DNA of 21,995 bases from a virus, in IMG/VR virus record IMGVR_UViG_3300002483_000062, positions 4,323-26,317 of that record; one strand, written 5' to 3'. Shown here one piece after another: positions 1 through 8,081 of the stretch. How positions within the stretch are numbered: the stretch's first letter is position 1; each line of letters begins with the position of its first letter. The position numbers were made by a program, and so were the translations under genes. The notes under the pieces are model-generated. The model made no database searches. It had not been told where the DNA came from and was given only the letters and a program-made list of their open reading frames with translations.

Positions 1-141
1 TTGTTCTTCTTTAGTAAAACTGTGCCAAATTTTTCTGCATACGGGGGAGTCATAAAATATTTTTTGTCTTCCTTTATATCTTGAAGGTAACTCTCTATTA
101 CATGGACATTTACAACGTAAAACTTTGTCACGCTTTTTCAT
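1..141 (-). CDS. Small zinc-binding protein, 3' end cut by window edge
   Basis: I read an ATG at 141 with an open frame of 47 codons running off base 1. The N-terminus is basic and carries Cys-x-Cys-Pro-Cys (residues 10-14), followed about 22 residues later by SPVCRKIWH. This resembles the common small zinc-finger layout with a Cys pair, a basic linker and a C-terminal CRxxxH segment; the usual first Cys of the second knuckle appears to be Tyr here. The start lies one base after the TAG of the upstream gene (143-811), so translation is probably coupled to it. Function is unknown. A nucleic-acid-binding role would fit the fold but is inference. Confidence 0.6.
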   Translation of the reverse strand, partial: MKKRDKVLRCKCPCNRELPSRYKGRQKIFYDSPVCRKIWHSFTKEEQ

Positions 142-142
142 T

Positions 143-811
143 CTAATCTACAGATTCTTTTTTCTTAGATTTTCCATCTTCATAATCTTCATGGTTAGGA
201 CTATTTTCTTGTCTTTTAATTTCGTCATCTATTGTATTTGAAACTGATTTTTCTTCATTGACAGGATTATATATTGGATTATGAATACCAGCATCACTTG
301 TGGTTGTTCCAGCTGGACTTGCATTTTTTAATAGTGCTTCTCGTATTTCCATAGAAAGGTTTCCCCAATTTTGCTTGTTGTAAAATGTTGGTAAGTTAAA
401 AGATTTTAAAATTTGTACTCTGTCTACATTGGTCATTGTATCCCAATGTCTATCGCCTAAAAGTTCTGATTTTTTAAAGACATTATTTTTGTGAACTGGA
501 TACATTCTGCCTTCTGACATTATATTCAATTTTTCTCCATTTAGTCCTGCTACAATTCCGGACTTGTTATATTCTGCAAAAACTACCTCATCTCTTGGTT
601 TAAATATTGATTTAATTAAATTAAGCCTCTTTTTATATACTTTTTGTGCTTCTTTTGTATTAGCCTGTTTTTCTCCCCTTGCACTAGGCATAGGTTCTCT
701 CGTTATATCTTCTTTATCTTCCCCTGCATCTATACGCATTTTCTTACCGCCTATAGTAATCCATTCCTCAGCATCTTTATCACTATCAGCTTTATCAGGT
801 TTAGATGGCAT
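143..811 (-). CDS. Hypothetical charged protein downstream of terminase
   Basis: 222 residues, not recognised. Both ends are highly charged and look disordered: a Lys/Asp/Glu-rich N-terminus to about residue 60, and a Ser/Glu/Lys-rich C-terminus from about 180. The middle (about 65-165) looks folded, with a beta-like part (DEVVFAEYNKSGIVAGLNG) and a helical part around residues 125-165. It has its own TATA-like element (833-840, centre 25.5 bases before the ATG), so it can be transcribed separately from the terminase gene ending at 851. The truncated zinc protein at 1-141 follows one base after its stop. No membrane segment or catalytic motif is visible. Confidence 0.75.
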   Translation of the reverse strand: MPSKPDKADSDKDAEEWITIGGKKMRIDAGEDKEDITREPMPSARGEKQANTKEAQKVYKKRLNLIKSIFKPRDEVVFAEYNKSGIVAGLNGEKLNIMSEGRMYPVHKNNVFKKSELLGDRHWDTMTNVDRVQILKSFNLPTFYNKQNWGNLSMEIREALLKNASPAGTTTSDAGIHNPIYNPVNEEKSVSNTIDDEIKRQENSPNHEDYEDGKSKKKESVD

Positions 812-832
812 ATTTAAATTATATATAGTAGG

Positions 833-840
833 TATTTAAA
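833..840 (-). promoter_or_regulatory. TATA-like promoter for the gene starting at 811
   Basis: The minus strand reads TTTAAATA, centred 25.5 bases upstream of the ATG at 811. This is archaeal TATA-to-start spacing if the transcript begins at the start codon. Confidence 0.65.
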
Positions 841-850
841 GTTTTAGATT

Positions 851-2338
851 CTACCACCCAATATACTCACCTGTGCTTTCTGGACTCCAAAGATCAGGTA
901 TATCTTGAATAAAATCAACCTTTTGTTGACCAAATACTACTAATGCAAGACTATCACTATAGTCGTCAGCGTGTTCACTACGAACTTTGGGTTGTTGATC
1001 CTTAAACTTACCATGATCCCAATACATATATGACAACTGTTCTACTAGTTTATCTCTACTATAGTCTTCTAATAATGAAAGATTAATTAATCTTCCCGAG
1101 CCTTTTGGGTTTATTTCCTCAAACAAACGTTCTAAATTGATATATAAGTTGGTTTTATCTGATTTAAAATTGATTCCATACAAGTTCATGTCAGGATCTA
1201 CCTCTTTACACAAGTCCATTAATGTGTCGCCCATTCCTGTTTCATCGATATATATTCTTCTTAGTCCATATATACGATTATATTCTGAAATCTTTTTGGC
1301 AAGTTTTGGTTGTTCTGTAGTCAGTTCAGTATATATTTCTACAGGGTATATAACACCATCTCTTATACCCGCAATCGTGATTACAGTTTCATCTGCACCT
1401 TTTCCACTTGTATCCACCCCCGCATCATAATACTCAAACTTTGGTCTTTCAATAGGAGTAAGTGCTTCTTGTAACAGGTTATAAGGTATAAGACTATTTC
1501 CACCATCAAGAAATTCCCCATATATTTCCTGTCGTTCAGCAGCTTTAGTAGTACCTCTAATCAGTTTAAGAACCTGTGGATCACTAGCCGCAAGGGGGTT
1601 GTCAAAGGTAGTTACATGGAATTGTGTCCACGGATATTTTTCTTTGTCTTCATGTCCTTCTATTGGATTTGGTTTTCCATGTTCATATAATATATGAGAG
1701 TCCATACATGATTTGAAAAACTGACCTGACTTTCCCTTTGGTGTGCTTGTTAATAATATATGTGGTTTAGTTGTAACCGTACTTGGTAAAAATGCATCAA
1801 ATACCACTTGAGGAATATAAGCTGCCTCATCCAGTATTGCATAGTGTACTGTAAATCCTCTAAGTGAATCACCTGTATCACCTATTGGTCTTACAATAAA
1901 ATTAGTCTTTCCTGTTCCGTCATACCATTCAATAGTAATTTCTGTCTTGATTTCTTTTGATACTTTCTTACTAAGTGTAGGACTCATGTGTATAAATTCA
2001 CTAATCTTGGATAAAATCAAATGTGCCTGATCTTTAGATAGTGAAGCAATTACAACGTTAGCAACACCCGTGTCTATGTTACTTGCAAACAACGGTGCAA
2101 AGAAAGCAAAGTGTATTGCCTTTAAAGCGGCATTAGTAGACTTGCCGACCTGTCTTCCTGTTCTATATACAACGAACCTGTCATAGCAATCAAGGAAAGC
2201 CTTGTTATAATCAAACACATCAAATCCTAAAAATTTTTCTACAAAGTATGAACAGTTCTTAAATGACTTTACAAGAGTCTTTGCATACTCTACGGGATCA
2301 TTTATGTATTCTACAGGGGGTAACTTTCTAAGACTCAT
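851..2338 (-). CDS. terL: Terminase large subunit (packaging ATPase-nuclease)
   Basis: 495 residues, a normal TerL length. The ATPase domain shows Walker A GRQVGKST (61-68), Walker B AILDEA (167-172) and the coupling motif LLTSTPKG (195-202). The C-terminal RNase H-like nuclease shows three acidic clusters: AGVDTSGKG (Asp309), IYIDETGMG (Asp365) and HADDYSDSLAL (Asp458/459/462). It would cut concatemeric viral DNA and pump it through the portal. The ATG at 2338 lies inside the end of the preceding gene (11-base overlap), suggesting coupled translation with that Cys4 protein, which occupies the small-subunit position. In transcription order it comes after the tail genes, not before the portal. 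Confidence 0.95.
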   Translation of the reverse strand: MSLRKLPPVEYINDPVEYAKTLVKSFKNCSYFVEKFLGFDVFDYNKAFLDCYDRFVVYRTGRQVGKSTNAALKAIHFAFFAPLFASNIDTGVANVVIASLSKDQAHLILSKISEFIHMSPTLSKKVSKEIKTEITIEWYDGTGKTNFIVRPIGDTGDSLRGFTVHYAILDEAAYIPQVVFDAFLPSTVTTKPHILLTSTPKGKSGQFFKSCMDSHILYEHGKPNPIEGHEDKEKYPWTQFHVTTFDNPLAASDPQVLKLIRGTTKAAERQEIYGEFLDGGNSLIPYNLLQEALTPIERPKFEYYDAGVDTSGKGADETVITIAGIRDGVIYPVEIYTELTTEQPKLAKKISEYNRIYGLRRIYIDETGMGDTLMDLCKEVDPDMNLYGINFKSDKTNLYINLERLFEEINPKGSGRLINLSLLEDYSRDKLVEQLSYMYWDHGKFKDQQPKVRSEHADDYSDSLALVVFGQQKVDFIQDIPDLWSPESTGEYIGW

Positions 2339-2849
2339 CTAGTAGTTCCCTACTTAGTTTAACTGTCTTGGCTATCTCATGTTTTTGGTTATCACTTAAT
2401 GATTCTGTTTGTGTAATTTCAACAGTTTCTCTTTTTGTTTTAATCTCATTAATTACCTTACCCAAATTTGTAAGTGAGTTTATACGCTTGGTAACTTCAG
2501 GATTAAGTTCACTTGTTTGGTCTTCCATACTTTCAAAGAATACAAGTTTTTCAAAATTATTATGAAACTCTGCTTCCATCAAATCAAGTGTTCTACCCCC
2601 TGTGTCATCAATTAACTTTGCAATATCTTTTCTAATTACACATAAAGAATCTGCTTGAAATTTAGTACATATACCATTACCGCCTAACTCTTGTGGTCTA
2701 TAAGGGCAACCGTTACACTCTGGTGGTAGGTTTCTAGCATAATTTAAATTCTTGACATTAGCAGGTACTTTTTTTGGTAATGTTCTTTTATCAATAACTA
2801 ACTCTTTTTCCCCTGTCTTCTCGTCTTTTTTCTCGATTAGTTTGACCAT
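2328..2849 (-). CDS. Cys4 protein, candidate terminase small subunit
   Basis: 173 residues. A Cys cluster CNGCPY (Cys45, Cys48), Cys61 and Cys70 could hold one zinc ion in the N-terminal third. The rest is predicted helical and charged, with helices around 70-110 and 120-170. It overlaps the start of terL by 11 bases, and the gene immediately upstream of TerL is usually the small subunit, which binds DNA and regulates the motor. That assignment is by position; I see no clear helix-turn-helix. Its TATA-like element lies within the last codons of the upstream nuclease gene. The ATG at 2849 is supported by that spacing. Confidence 0.7.
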   Translation of the reverse strand: MVKLIEKKDEKTGEKELVIDKRTLPKKVPANVKNLNYARNLPPECNGCPYRPQELGGNGICTKFQADSLCVIRKDIAKLIDDTGGRTLDLMEAEFHNNFEKLVFFESMEDQTSELNPEVTKRINSLTNLGKVINEIKTKRETVEITQTESLSDNQKHEIAKTVKLSRELLDES

Positions 2850-2861
2850 ATATATACTTTT

Positions 2862-3587
2862 TTAAATACTATTTAAGGCTTGTTTTTGTTCCACTAACAC
2901 AAGTTTAGTATAAAGATCTGCTTCATATTCAGATAGGTTTACTTTAAACGGTTTGACTTTTCCATCCCATGATATAACCAATATAACACCCTGTTCTATC
3001 TTTTGACCTGTGCAGAACTCCCACATCTTACTGTATGCACATAGTTGTATAAAGTAATCCTTGCTTTTGCATTGTGATTTTGTCTTTGGTTTTCTACTAT
3101 TCTTAAAATCAATTATGCTTAATACTCCATCATATTCTCCTACACAATCCGCTGTTCCTGCAAGTTGTAGATCATCACTATATATTGGAACTTCTAACCC
3201 ATGAACATTATCAACGTGTTCCATTAAATGTAATGACAATGGTACAAACAAATCCATTGGATCTATTTCTTCTATCTTAAAACTTGGCTCATTTACAGTT
3301 GCATTACTTAGATATTCTTCTGCAAGTTTGTGAACTATGTTTCCCATTTCCATACTGTTTCCCCCAATTTCCTTGCACCTGATTTCTGCTTGTGCCTCTG
3401 TTATTTCCTCATCTCTTGCAACTTTAGCCACCCAAAACGGATACCATTCTTTAGTGTCTAATACTTTTAATACCGTAGTTATGCTTGGATAAGTTTTACC
3501 TGATTCTGTTTTATAAAAATGACCTTCTTCTGTGTGTGCTGTTTCTACAAATGGTCTATTAATTTTATGTTTCACATGGCTAAACAT
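2862..3587 (-). CDS. PD-(D/E)XK nuclease (Cas4/RecB/MGME1-like)
   Basis: 241 residues with the full RecB-type nuclease signature: MGNIVHKLAE (His86), a beta strand with Glu132, GTADCVG (Asp147), IIDFKNS (Asp160, Lys162) and YFIQLCAYSKMW (Gln181, Tyr185). The N-terminal YPSITTVLKVL segment is also typical of this family in viruses. Family members are metal-dependent DNA exonucleases in replication, recombination or end processing. Cys72, Cys148, Cys173, Cys183 and Cys192 are scattered rather than arranged as the Cas4 iron-sulfur quartet, so I would not call it Cas4. It precedes the terminase pair. The ATG at 3587 is 30 bases from a divergent plus-strand gene with an interlocked promoter. Confidence 0.85.
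   Translation of the reverse strand: MFSHVKHKINRPFVETAHTEEGHFYKTESGKTYPSITTVLKVLDTKEWYPFWVAKVARDEEITEAQAEIRCKEIGGNSMEMGNIVHKLAEEYLSNATVNEPSFKIEEIDPMDLFVPLSLHLMEHVDNVHGLEVPIYSDDLQLAGTADCVGEYDGVLSIIDFKNSRKPKTKSQCKSKDYFIQLCAYSKMWEFCTGQKIEQGVILVISWDGKVKPFKVNLSEYEADLYTKLVLVEQKQALNSI
2870..2877 (-). promoter_or_regulatory. TATA-like promoter for the gene starting at 2849
   Basis: Minus strand CTTAAATA, centred 24.5 bases before the ATG and embedded in the final codons of the nuclease gene. Confidence 0.55.
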
Positions 3588-3594
3588 TTATTTA
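3587..3594 (+). promoter_or_regulatory. TATA-like promoter for the plus-strand gene (3618)
   Basis: Plus strand TTTATTTA centred 27.5 bases before the ATG at 3618. It overlaps the first base of the nuclease gene. Weaker match than the other boxes. Confidence 0.45.
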
Positions 3595-3610
3595 TTAGTA
3601 GAGGATCAAC

Positions 3611-3618
3611 TATTTATA
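3611..3618 (-). promoter_or_regulatory. TATA-like promoter for the nuclease gene (3587)
   Basis: Minus strand TATAAATA centred 27.5 bases before the ATG at 3587. It overlaps the first base of the divergent gene at 3618. Confidence 0.6.
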
Positions 3619-3770
3619 TGTTTCAAGATATATTAAAAGAACTTCGTGTAATAACTGATGAATTAAAAGTAACTAATAATTATCTTAGACAAATAGAGGA
3701 AAACCTTAGAGTTCCAAACATGATTGAATGGGCTAAATTTAGAAAAAGTTTGATAAAAAAACCTAGTTAA
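3618..3770 (+). CDS. Small coiled-coil protein
   Basis: 50 residues. I chose the internal ATG at 3618 rather than upstream codons because it lies at promoter distance from a TATA-like sequence and gives a clean protein. The frame upstream would run back through the nuclease start. The sequence begins MFQDILKELRVITDELKV and forms one amphipathic, charged helix with heptad-like Leu/Ile spacing, ending in a basic tail. It probably dimerises; function is unknown. It is one of three plus-strand genes inside the leftward array. Its last 8 bases overlap the 3' end of the tail hub gene. Confidence 0.6.
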   Translation: MFQDILKELRVITDELKVTNNYLRQIEENLRVPNMIEWAKFRKSLIKKPS

Positions 3771-5982
3771 ACTTATCTTTTGTAGTGGTTGATCCTACGC
3801 TGTCCAAAGTATTTTCTGATTGTTTGAGTAGTTCATAATAGTCAAATTCCCATTGTCCTACTTTCATTATTGTTACTGCTTCAGGGTATCTCCACTCTAT
3901 TGCCTTTATTGGTAATTTTGCAGTTGTTCCTGATACTGCATCTCCCTTTTCATCATATAATGTTCTAGTAGTAAAATTATATCTTTTTAATGGGTTTGCG
4001 ATATATATGCCAATTCCTTCTCTTATTCCGTTTAATAAAGTTGGAACTCTAACTGTATAACTTTTTTCTACATCTTTATTTTTTGATATTATTCTTTCAC
4101 CTAACCAATCCAATCCTTTTGAACTTCCTGATAAACTAGTAGTTCTGATTTGTGGCACGTTTAATATTTTTGCAAATACACCATATTGAGATTTAGAAGC
4201 ATTATCTTTCTTTCTTGAAATCATGTTGGCAGGTTCACGATCATATTCAATAATAATTTGATCACTAGATACTAATGCAGTTCCAAAAGTTATTGTTTTG
4301 TTTTCTACATCCATTTTATAATAGTATGTATTGGTAGTAGTGTTATCAGCTGGTATAGGTGTATTTGCATCTGAATCAACCTCAATCATTTGAATATTAT
4401 TTTTAGTAACTCTAGTAGCACCTACAGGTCTATGAGTAAGTGACTTTGTTGTTCCAGTTATATTTGTCCAACTAGTAAGTGGTAGTTCAACAAAATGAGC
4501 AGGTAGGTTAGCACCTATTATTGTAATGTCATTAATCATGCTTACATTGTCTTTTTTATCTGCATCTATGGTAATTCCTTTTTCGCCATGAACAAATTCT
4601 TGACCTGTAAGTATTTTTGCCGGATCTTCTATAATTAGAACCTTGTGTGGATATGTAAAGAAATCAGCATTATTTTGCTCCATTAAATTTAATAATTGAA
4701 TTAATTGTACTAATCTACCTGAAGCAACAAATTTGGCTATAGTTTCACTTGATATACTTAAATCAGTATGAACTCTAAAATCATTATCTGCACTTCTTAC
4801 CATGTCATGTATAATGTTTTCTACTACTTGATTTTGAAAGAAATTTCCCGTTCTTGTGGATAGTTCCCAAGATGCCTGAGAAGAACTCCATATACCACCT
4901 TCAGATGTAGTTCTAGAATCAACATCTGTTTCAAGAAAGAATTTACCTGTTCCTCTAAGATGTAACATTTTATTTTTTAATTTGTCTTCTACTTTCCAAA
5001 CCCTACCCCTTATTTTAGTTGTAAAGAATTGTGGTATTGCATCGAATACTGTATTTGCATCAGTATCACTCAAACAACCGCCTGTATATATTCTAGTTTG
5101 TGCAATTCTACATTTGGCAAACTTGGCAGATGAAGTATAGTCAACACCAAATTTCATTGGTTGTGTGTTGTCAAATGAAGTTGAATTATTACTTGTTGCA
5201 AACTGAGTTAATGGAATTTTTGTTCCTGTTCCAGCAACTTGTAATGATATTACACCTGCGTTTCTTTTAACTCTAACTAATGTCCAAGTTGTAAAACCAC
5301 CATGAACAGCTCCTATAGTTGGATTTGAATATGTTATATCACTAGCAGTTGTTCCATTATTTCTAACTCTTACTATAATATTTCCATCTTGTGAAACCCC
5401 ACTAATAAAACCGCCTATTTTATAAAATATTTCTAATCCATTACCAGATCCACCATTATCCCACTTGCTAAACAAACAACGTTCACTACCAGCAGATTGA
5501 CCAGAAATTTGTTTAAACCAAATAAATATATCAAAATCTCCTGACAAATCTATTACATTAGGTGTTGAACCAGATACAGGTAATGGTGCAGTTACAGGGT
5601 TTGTATATTCTATATAATTACTTGTTCCATTAAAATCTGCTACAAATCTATTTCTAAATTTTATATTATTACCACTACCTTCTTTCTGATAATTTACACT
5701 ACCATTTGTAGCGTGTTCCCATATATCATAACCTGCTTCATCTCTAGCAGTTTGTTGATAATTTGCTATAAAATTTAAATGATCTGCATCTACAATGTCC
5801 TGAATATATTTTAAATCATAATTTTGTTCACTTTGAAAATTACCCGATACAACTATTTCTGCTGTATCTACTGCCCTTCTTCCTTCTCGTTTTACCTTTG
5901 AACTAATAACTGGAACTTTTTGTTGTCTAGTTACCACTCCCGAATTATTTAGTGTATCAATAAATGCCATTACTTTTCCCAT
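3763..5982 (-). CDS. Tail hub/baseplate protein with inserted LamG-like domain
   Basis: 739 residues. The N-terminus (1-110) and the portion after about 320 resemble the large hub proteins at the tail tip (gpD/gp27-type: beta-rich, with the segment NNADFFTYPHKVLIIEDPAK near residue 435). Between them, about 112-315, is a concanavalin/LamG-type jelly roll. It starts VADFNGTSNYIEY, has the FDIFIWFKQ strand typical of such lectin folds, and ends with CRIAQTRIYTGGCLSD. LamG domains bind carbohydrate or protein, so this may be the receptor-binding part. No separate fibre gene follows. A Shine-Dalgarno match 5 bases before the ATG supports this start over Met5. Confidence 0.75.
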   Translation of the reverse strand: MGKVMAFIDTLNNSGVVTRQQKVPVISSKVKREGRRAVDTAEIVVSGNFQSEQNYDLKYIQDIVDADHLNFIANYQQTARDEAGYDIWEHATNGSVNYQKEGSGNNIKFRNRFVADFNGTSNYIEYTNPVTAPLPVSGSTPNVIDLSGDFDIFIWFKQISGQSAGSERCLFSKWDNGGSGNGLEIFYKIGGFISGVSQDGNIIVRVRNNGTTASDITYSNPTIGAVHGGFTTWTLVRVKRNAGVISLQVAGTGTKIPLTQFATSNNSTSFDNTQPMKFGVDYTSSAKFAKCRIAQTRIYTGGCLSDTDANTVFDAIPQFFTTKIRGRVWKVEDKLKNKMLHLRGTGKFFLETDVDSRTTSEGGIWSSSQASWELSTRTGNFFQNQVVENIIHDMVRSADNDFRVHTDLSISSETIAKFVASGRLVQLIQLLNLMEQNNADFFTYPHKVLIIEDPAKILTGQEFVHGEKGITIDADKKDNVSMINDITIIGANLPAHFVELPLTSWTNITGTTKSLTHRPVGATRVTKNNIQMIEVDSDANTPIPADNTTTNTYYYKMDVENKTITFGTALVSSDQIIIEYDREPANMISRKKDNASKSQYGVFAKILNVPQIRTTSLSGSSKGLDWLGERIISKNKDVEKSYTVRVPTLLNGIREGIGIYIANPLKRYNFTTRTLYDEKGDAVSGTTAKLPIKAIEWRYPEAVTIMKVGQWEFDYYELLKQSENTLDSVGSTTTKDKFN

Positions 5983-5987
5983 AATAT

Positions 5988-5994
5988 ATCACCT
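5988..5994 (-). promoter_or_regulatory. Shine-Dalgarno site for the tail hub gene
   Basis: Minus strand AGGTGAT, complementary to the usual archaeal 16S rRNA 3' end, 5 bases before the ATG at 5982. It overlaps the TAG stop of the upstream gene. This gene has no TATA at leaderless distance, so it is an internal operon cistron. Confidence 0.75.
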
Positions 5995-6838
5995 AAGTAG
6001 CTGTGGAAAGAACTCCAACAGGTGTATTAGAATCAGGATCTCTTATTGGATAAAACTTTGACCATGCACCATTACCTTCATTACTATTTGACCTTATTCT
6101 AACTTGAAATTTTGTATTAGAAGTTACAGATCCAGTTGGAGTTGTAAACGGAGATGAAGATTGACTAAATTTCTTATATTCAATTTGACCGCTGGTTGAA
6201 TTTACAAATTCTAAATCATAATTAGTTATTGCATTAGATCCACCTTTATAAACTGGATCTGACCAACTTACAGTAAGTCTTCCTGATCCACCCCCACCTG
6301 AAGGTGTTGTTAAATTAATATTTATAGGCTCATCTGGTACATCAGTATCTAAAGTAGTTATAACATTACCTACAAGAAAACTAAGTTGTGCTGTAAAAGT
6401 AACGGGTGCGGTGCTTGTTTGACTAAATGACATATCAGTAACAAATCCATAAAATATAAGATCTTTACCACCAGAAACTTCACTATAATTTATTTGTAAC
6501 TTAAATTTTTCTTGTAATGAACTACCTTCCAAAGCATCAGATAAATAAACTAATTGTTGTGGTACAGTTTTTATTAAAGTATTAGCATCAGATTGATTAC
6601 CAAAACTCAAATCAGTAGTAGATTCTACAAGTGTCCATGCTAAATTAATTACTTGTGTATTACCTTCCATTTTTACAAGTACGTTTTCACCAGATTTTTC
6701 TTCTGGTAATGGCATTGGACTAATTGGTGTTCTTAAACTAATATTAAATGATTCAAAATTCTTTATTGTATATCCTAGTTGTTCTGAACCTGAATCATCA
6801 GAAGTATCCTTTACTTTGACTAATTTGACAGTAACCAT
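5993..6838 (-). CDS. Distal tail protein with C-terminal FN3 domain
   Basis: 281 residues in two parts. Residues 1-165 are beta-rich (FNISLRTPISPMPLP, then VINLAWTLVES and LIFYGFVTDMSFSQ) and fit a distal tail/baseplate component between tape measure and hub. Residues about 168-265 form a fibronectin type III domain: PININLTTPSG, a Gly-rich turn, RLTVSWSDP, ITNYDLEF and FQVRIRSNSNEG. FN3 domains often decorate virion tails and help surface binding. The ATG shares one base with the tape measure stop (TAATG), so translation is coupled. The exact role is inferred from position and fold pattern. Confidence 0.75.
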   Translation of the reverse strand: MVTVKLVKVKDTSDDSGSEQLGYTIKNFESFNISLRTPISPMPLPEEKSGENVLVKMEGNTQVINLAWTLVESTTDLSFGNQSDANTLIKTVPQQLVYLSDALEGSSLQEKFKLQINYSEVSGGKDLIFYGFVTDMSFSQTSTAPVTFTAQLSFLVGNVITTLDTDVPDEPININLTTPSGGGGSGRLTVSWSDPVYKGGSNAITNYDLEFVNSTSGQIEYKKFSQSSSPFTTPTGSVTSNTKFQVRIRSNSNEGNGAWSKFYPIRDPDSNTPVGVLSTAT

Positions 6839-8049
6839 TATTTGAACGTACTCGCCTGTAGTTGGTTTAAGAAATAATCAGCTGTTGATTTATCAGGAAT
6901 ACTGCCTATATTTACATTTACAGTTGTATTTTTATTATTGTTACCCATGCTTTTAATCCATTCATCTAATCCTCTACCATCTATTCCCCCTGTACTACGC
7001 ATGGCATCACCGACCATATTTTTAAATTCAGGCATACCGGGAACAAGATCTAATAATGGTGCTAATGCAAATGCTAATCCACCGCTACCGCCTCTAGGCT
7101 GTTGAGCAAAATTTCTAAGCAAATTTCCGGGTTGCATTTTTAATGATCCACTTATATTTCTACCTTGTAGTGGTTTAGCACCTGCTGAAGTTCCTGTCCT
7201 AGCTTGAATATTTTGAATCCATTTAGGTGTTGTACTACCGTGACCGCCTAATTTACCTACATTACCCATAGCACCTGTTTTTTTAAATCCTGCTGGGGTT
7301 CCTTGTGTTACTTTTGCAGTTGAACCACCTGTCCAACCGGATCCCGGAAATGGTGCTTTACTAGGAGATGGTTTTGGGTTAAATATATTAACAAAACGAC
7401 TTATAGCAGATTGAAATGAAGTTATCCATGCAGGTTTTGGAAATTTAAATGCTGATCTTATTTGAGTTGATGCCATTTTGCCACCAGCACTAACAAAGTT
7501 AGCCAAAACTGCACCTGCTACTTTTGCACTAGCTACAGTTATTCCAATACCACCAGCTACTGCGGTTGCGATAACTCCAAGAGAAGTTGCCATTCCTACA
7601 ATGCCATCTTCTCCCATTAATTTTGATACGAAATCTCCTATAAATGTTCCAACTTTTGTCATTACTGGCATGGCTGTTGAGTACCACGGTACAATAAACT
7701 TTCTAAGGAACATTACCATTATTGGTCTTAATAGGAAACCTATGAAATCCCCAATAGGTCTAAATATAAGCATAATACTGAAATTAAATAATTTTAACAT
7801 TTGTCTTAGCATTGGTGAAGAATCAACAAGCATACCTGTAAGTTTTTTAGTTAATGCTAATATTCCAACTACACCTGTAGCAATTATTCCCAATTTTGCC
7901 AAATTTTTGCCTAATTCACCGTTACTGCCTGAACCTGAACCACCTGATCCAGTAATTCCCTTACCTGTCAATATACCTGCTAGGCGTTTTTCCAGCTTTC
8001 TTATATCAGTATCGTCAACCTTTACTTTAAGAATATACTGTTCTGCCAT
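6838..8049 (-). CDS. Tail tape measure protein
   Basis: 403 residues, short for a tape measure. It lies directly after the overlapping tail chaperone frames, the canonical position. It has a charged N-terminal helix (5-30), a Gly/Ser linker (31-45), hydrophobic stretches at about 52-66, 86-121 and 151-188, and a low-complexity Gly/Pro/Ser/Thr C-terminal half. The hydrophobic core contains RPIGDFIGFLLRPIMVMFLR, the kind of segment that recurs in tape measures. At roughly 1.5 angstrom per residue (general rule) the tail would be about 60 nm. The start at 8049 has a TATA-like element 28.5 bases upstream. Confidence 0.85.
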   Translation of the reverse strand: MAEQYILKVKVDDTDIRKLEKRLAGILTGKGITGSGGSGSGSNGELGKNLAKLGIIATGVVGILALTKKLTGMLVDSSPMLRQMLKLFNFSIMLIFRPIGDFIGFLLRPIMVMFLRKFIVPWYSTAMPVMTKVGTFIGDFVSKLMGEDGIVGMATSLGVIATAVAGGIGITVASAKVAGAVLANFVSAGGKMASTQIRSAFKFPKPAWITSFQSAISRFVNIFNPKPSPSKAPFPGSGWTGGSTAKVTQGTPAGFKKTGAMGNVGKLGGHGSTTPKWIQNIQARTGTSAGAKPLQGRNISGSLKMQPGNLLRNFAQQPRGGSGGLAFALAPLLDLVPGMPEFKNMVGDAMRSTGGIDGRGLDEWIKSMGNNNKNTTVNVNIGSIPDKSTADYFLNQLQASTFK

Positions 8050-8073
8050 AATAATTTATATATTAGCGGTTGT

Positions 8074-8081
8074 TATTTAAG
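8074..8081 (-). promoter_or_regulatory. TATA-like promoter for the tape measure gene
   Basis: Minus strand CTTAAATA centred 28.5 bases before the ATG at 8049. It includes the TAA stop of the chaperone second frame. Confidence 0.5.

Noticed and set aside
1904-1918. Second GTGKT (Walker A-like) in terminase residues 141-145
   Set aside because: The true P-loop is GRQVGKST at 61-68, correctly spaced before the LDEA Walker B; this one lies in the strand-loop between them.
2862-3587. Cas4 adaptation nuclease
   Set aside because: The nuclease motifs fit, but the Cys residues are not in the Cas4 iron-sulfur pattern and no CRISPR or cas gene is present.
3519-3617. Upstream extension of the plus-strand coiled-coil gene
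   Set aside because: It is antisense to the start of the nuclease gene, Cys/Phe-rich, and the ATG at 3618 has promoter support.
4255-4265. Isolated TGATCA hexamers inside coding regions (for example in the hub, capsid and RadA genes)
   Set aside because: Single copies at about background frequency; not part of the clustered array at 20684-20887.
7478-8080. Long plus-strand open frame (200 codons) opposite the tape measure gene
   Set aside because: It is fully antisense to a convincing tape measure protein, has a Pro/Ile/Thr composition typical of a complementary frame, and no promoter or start context.
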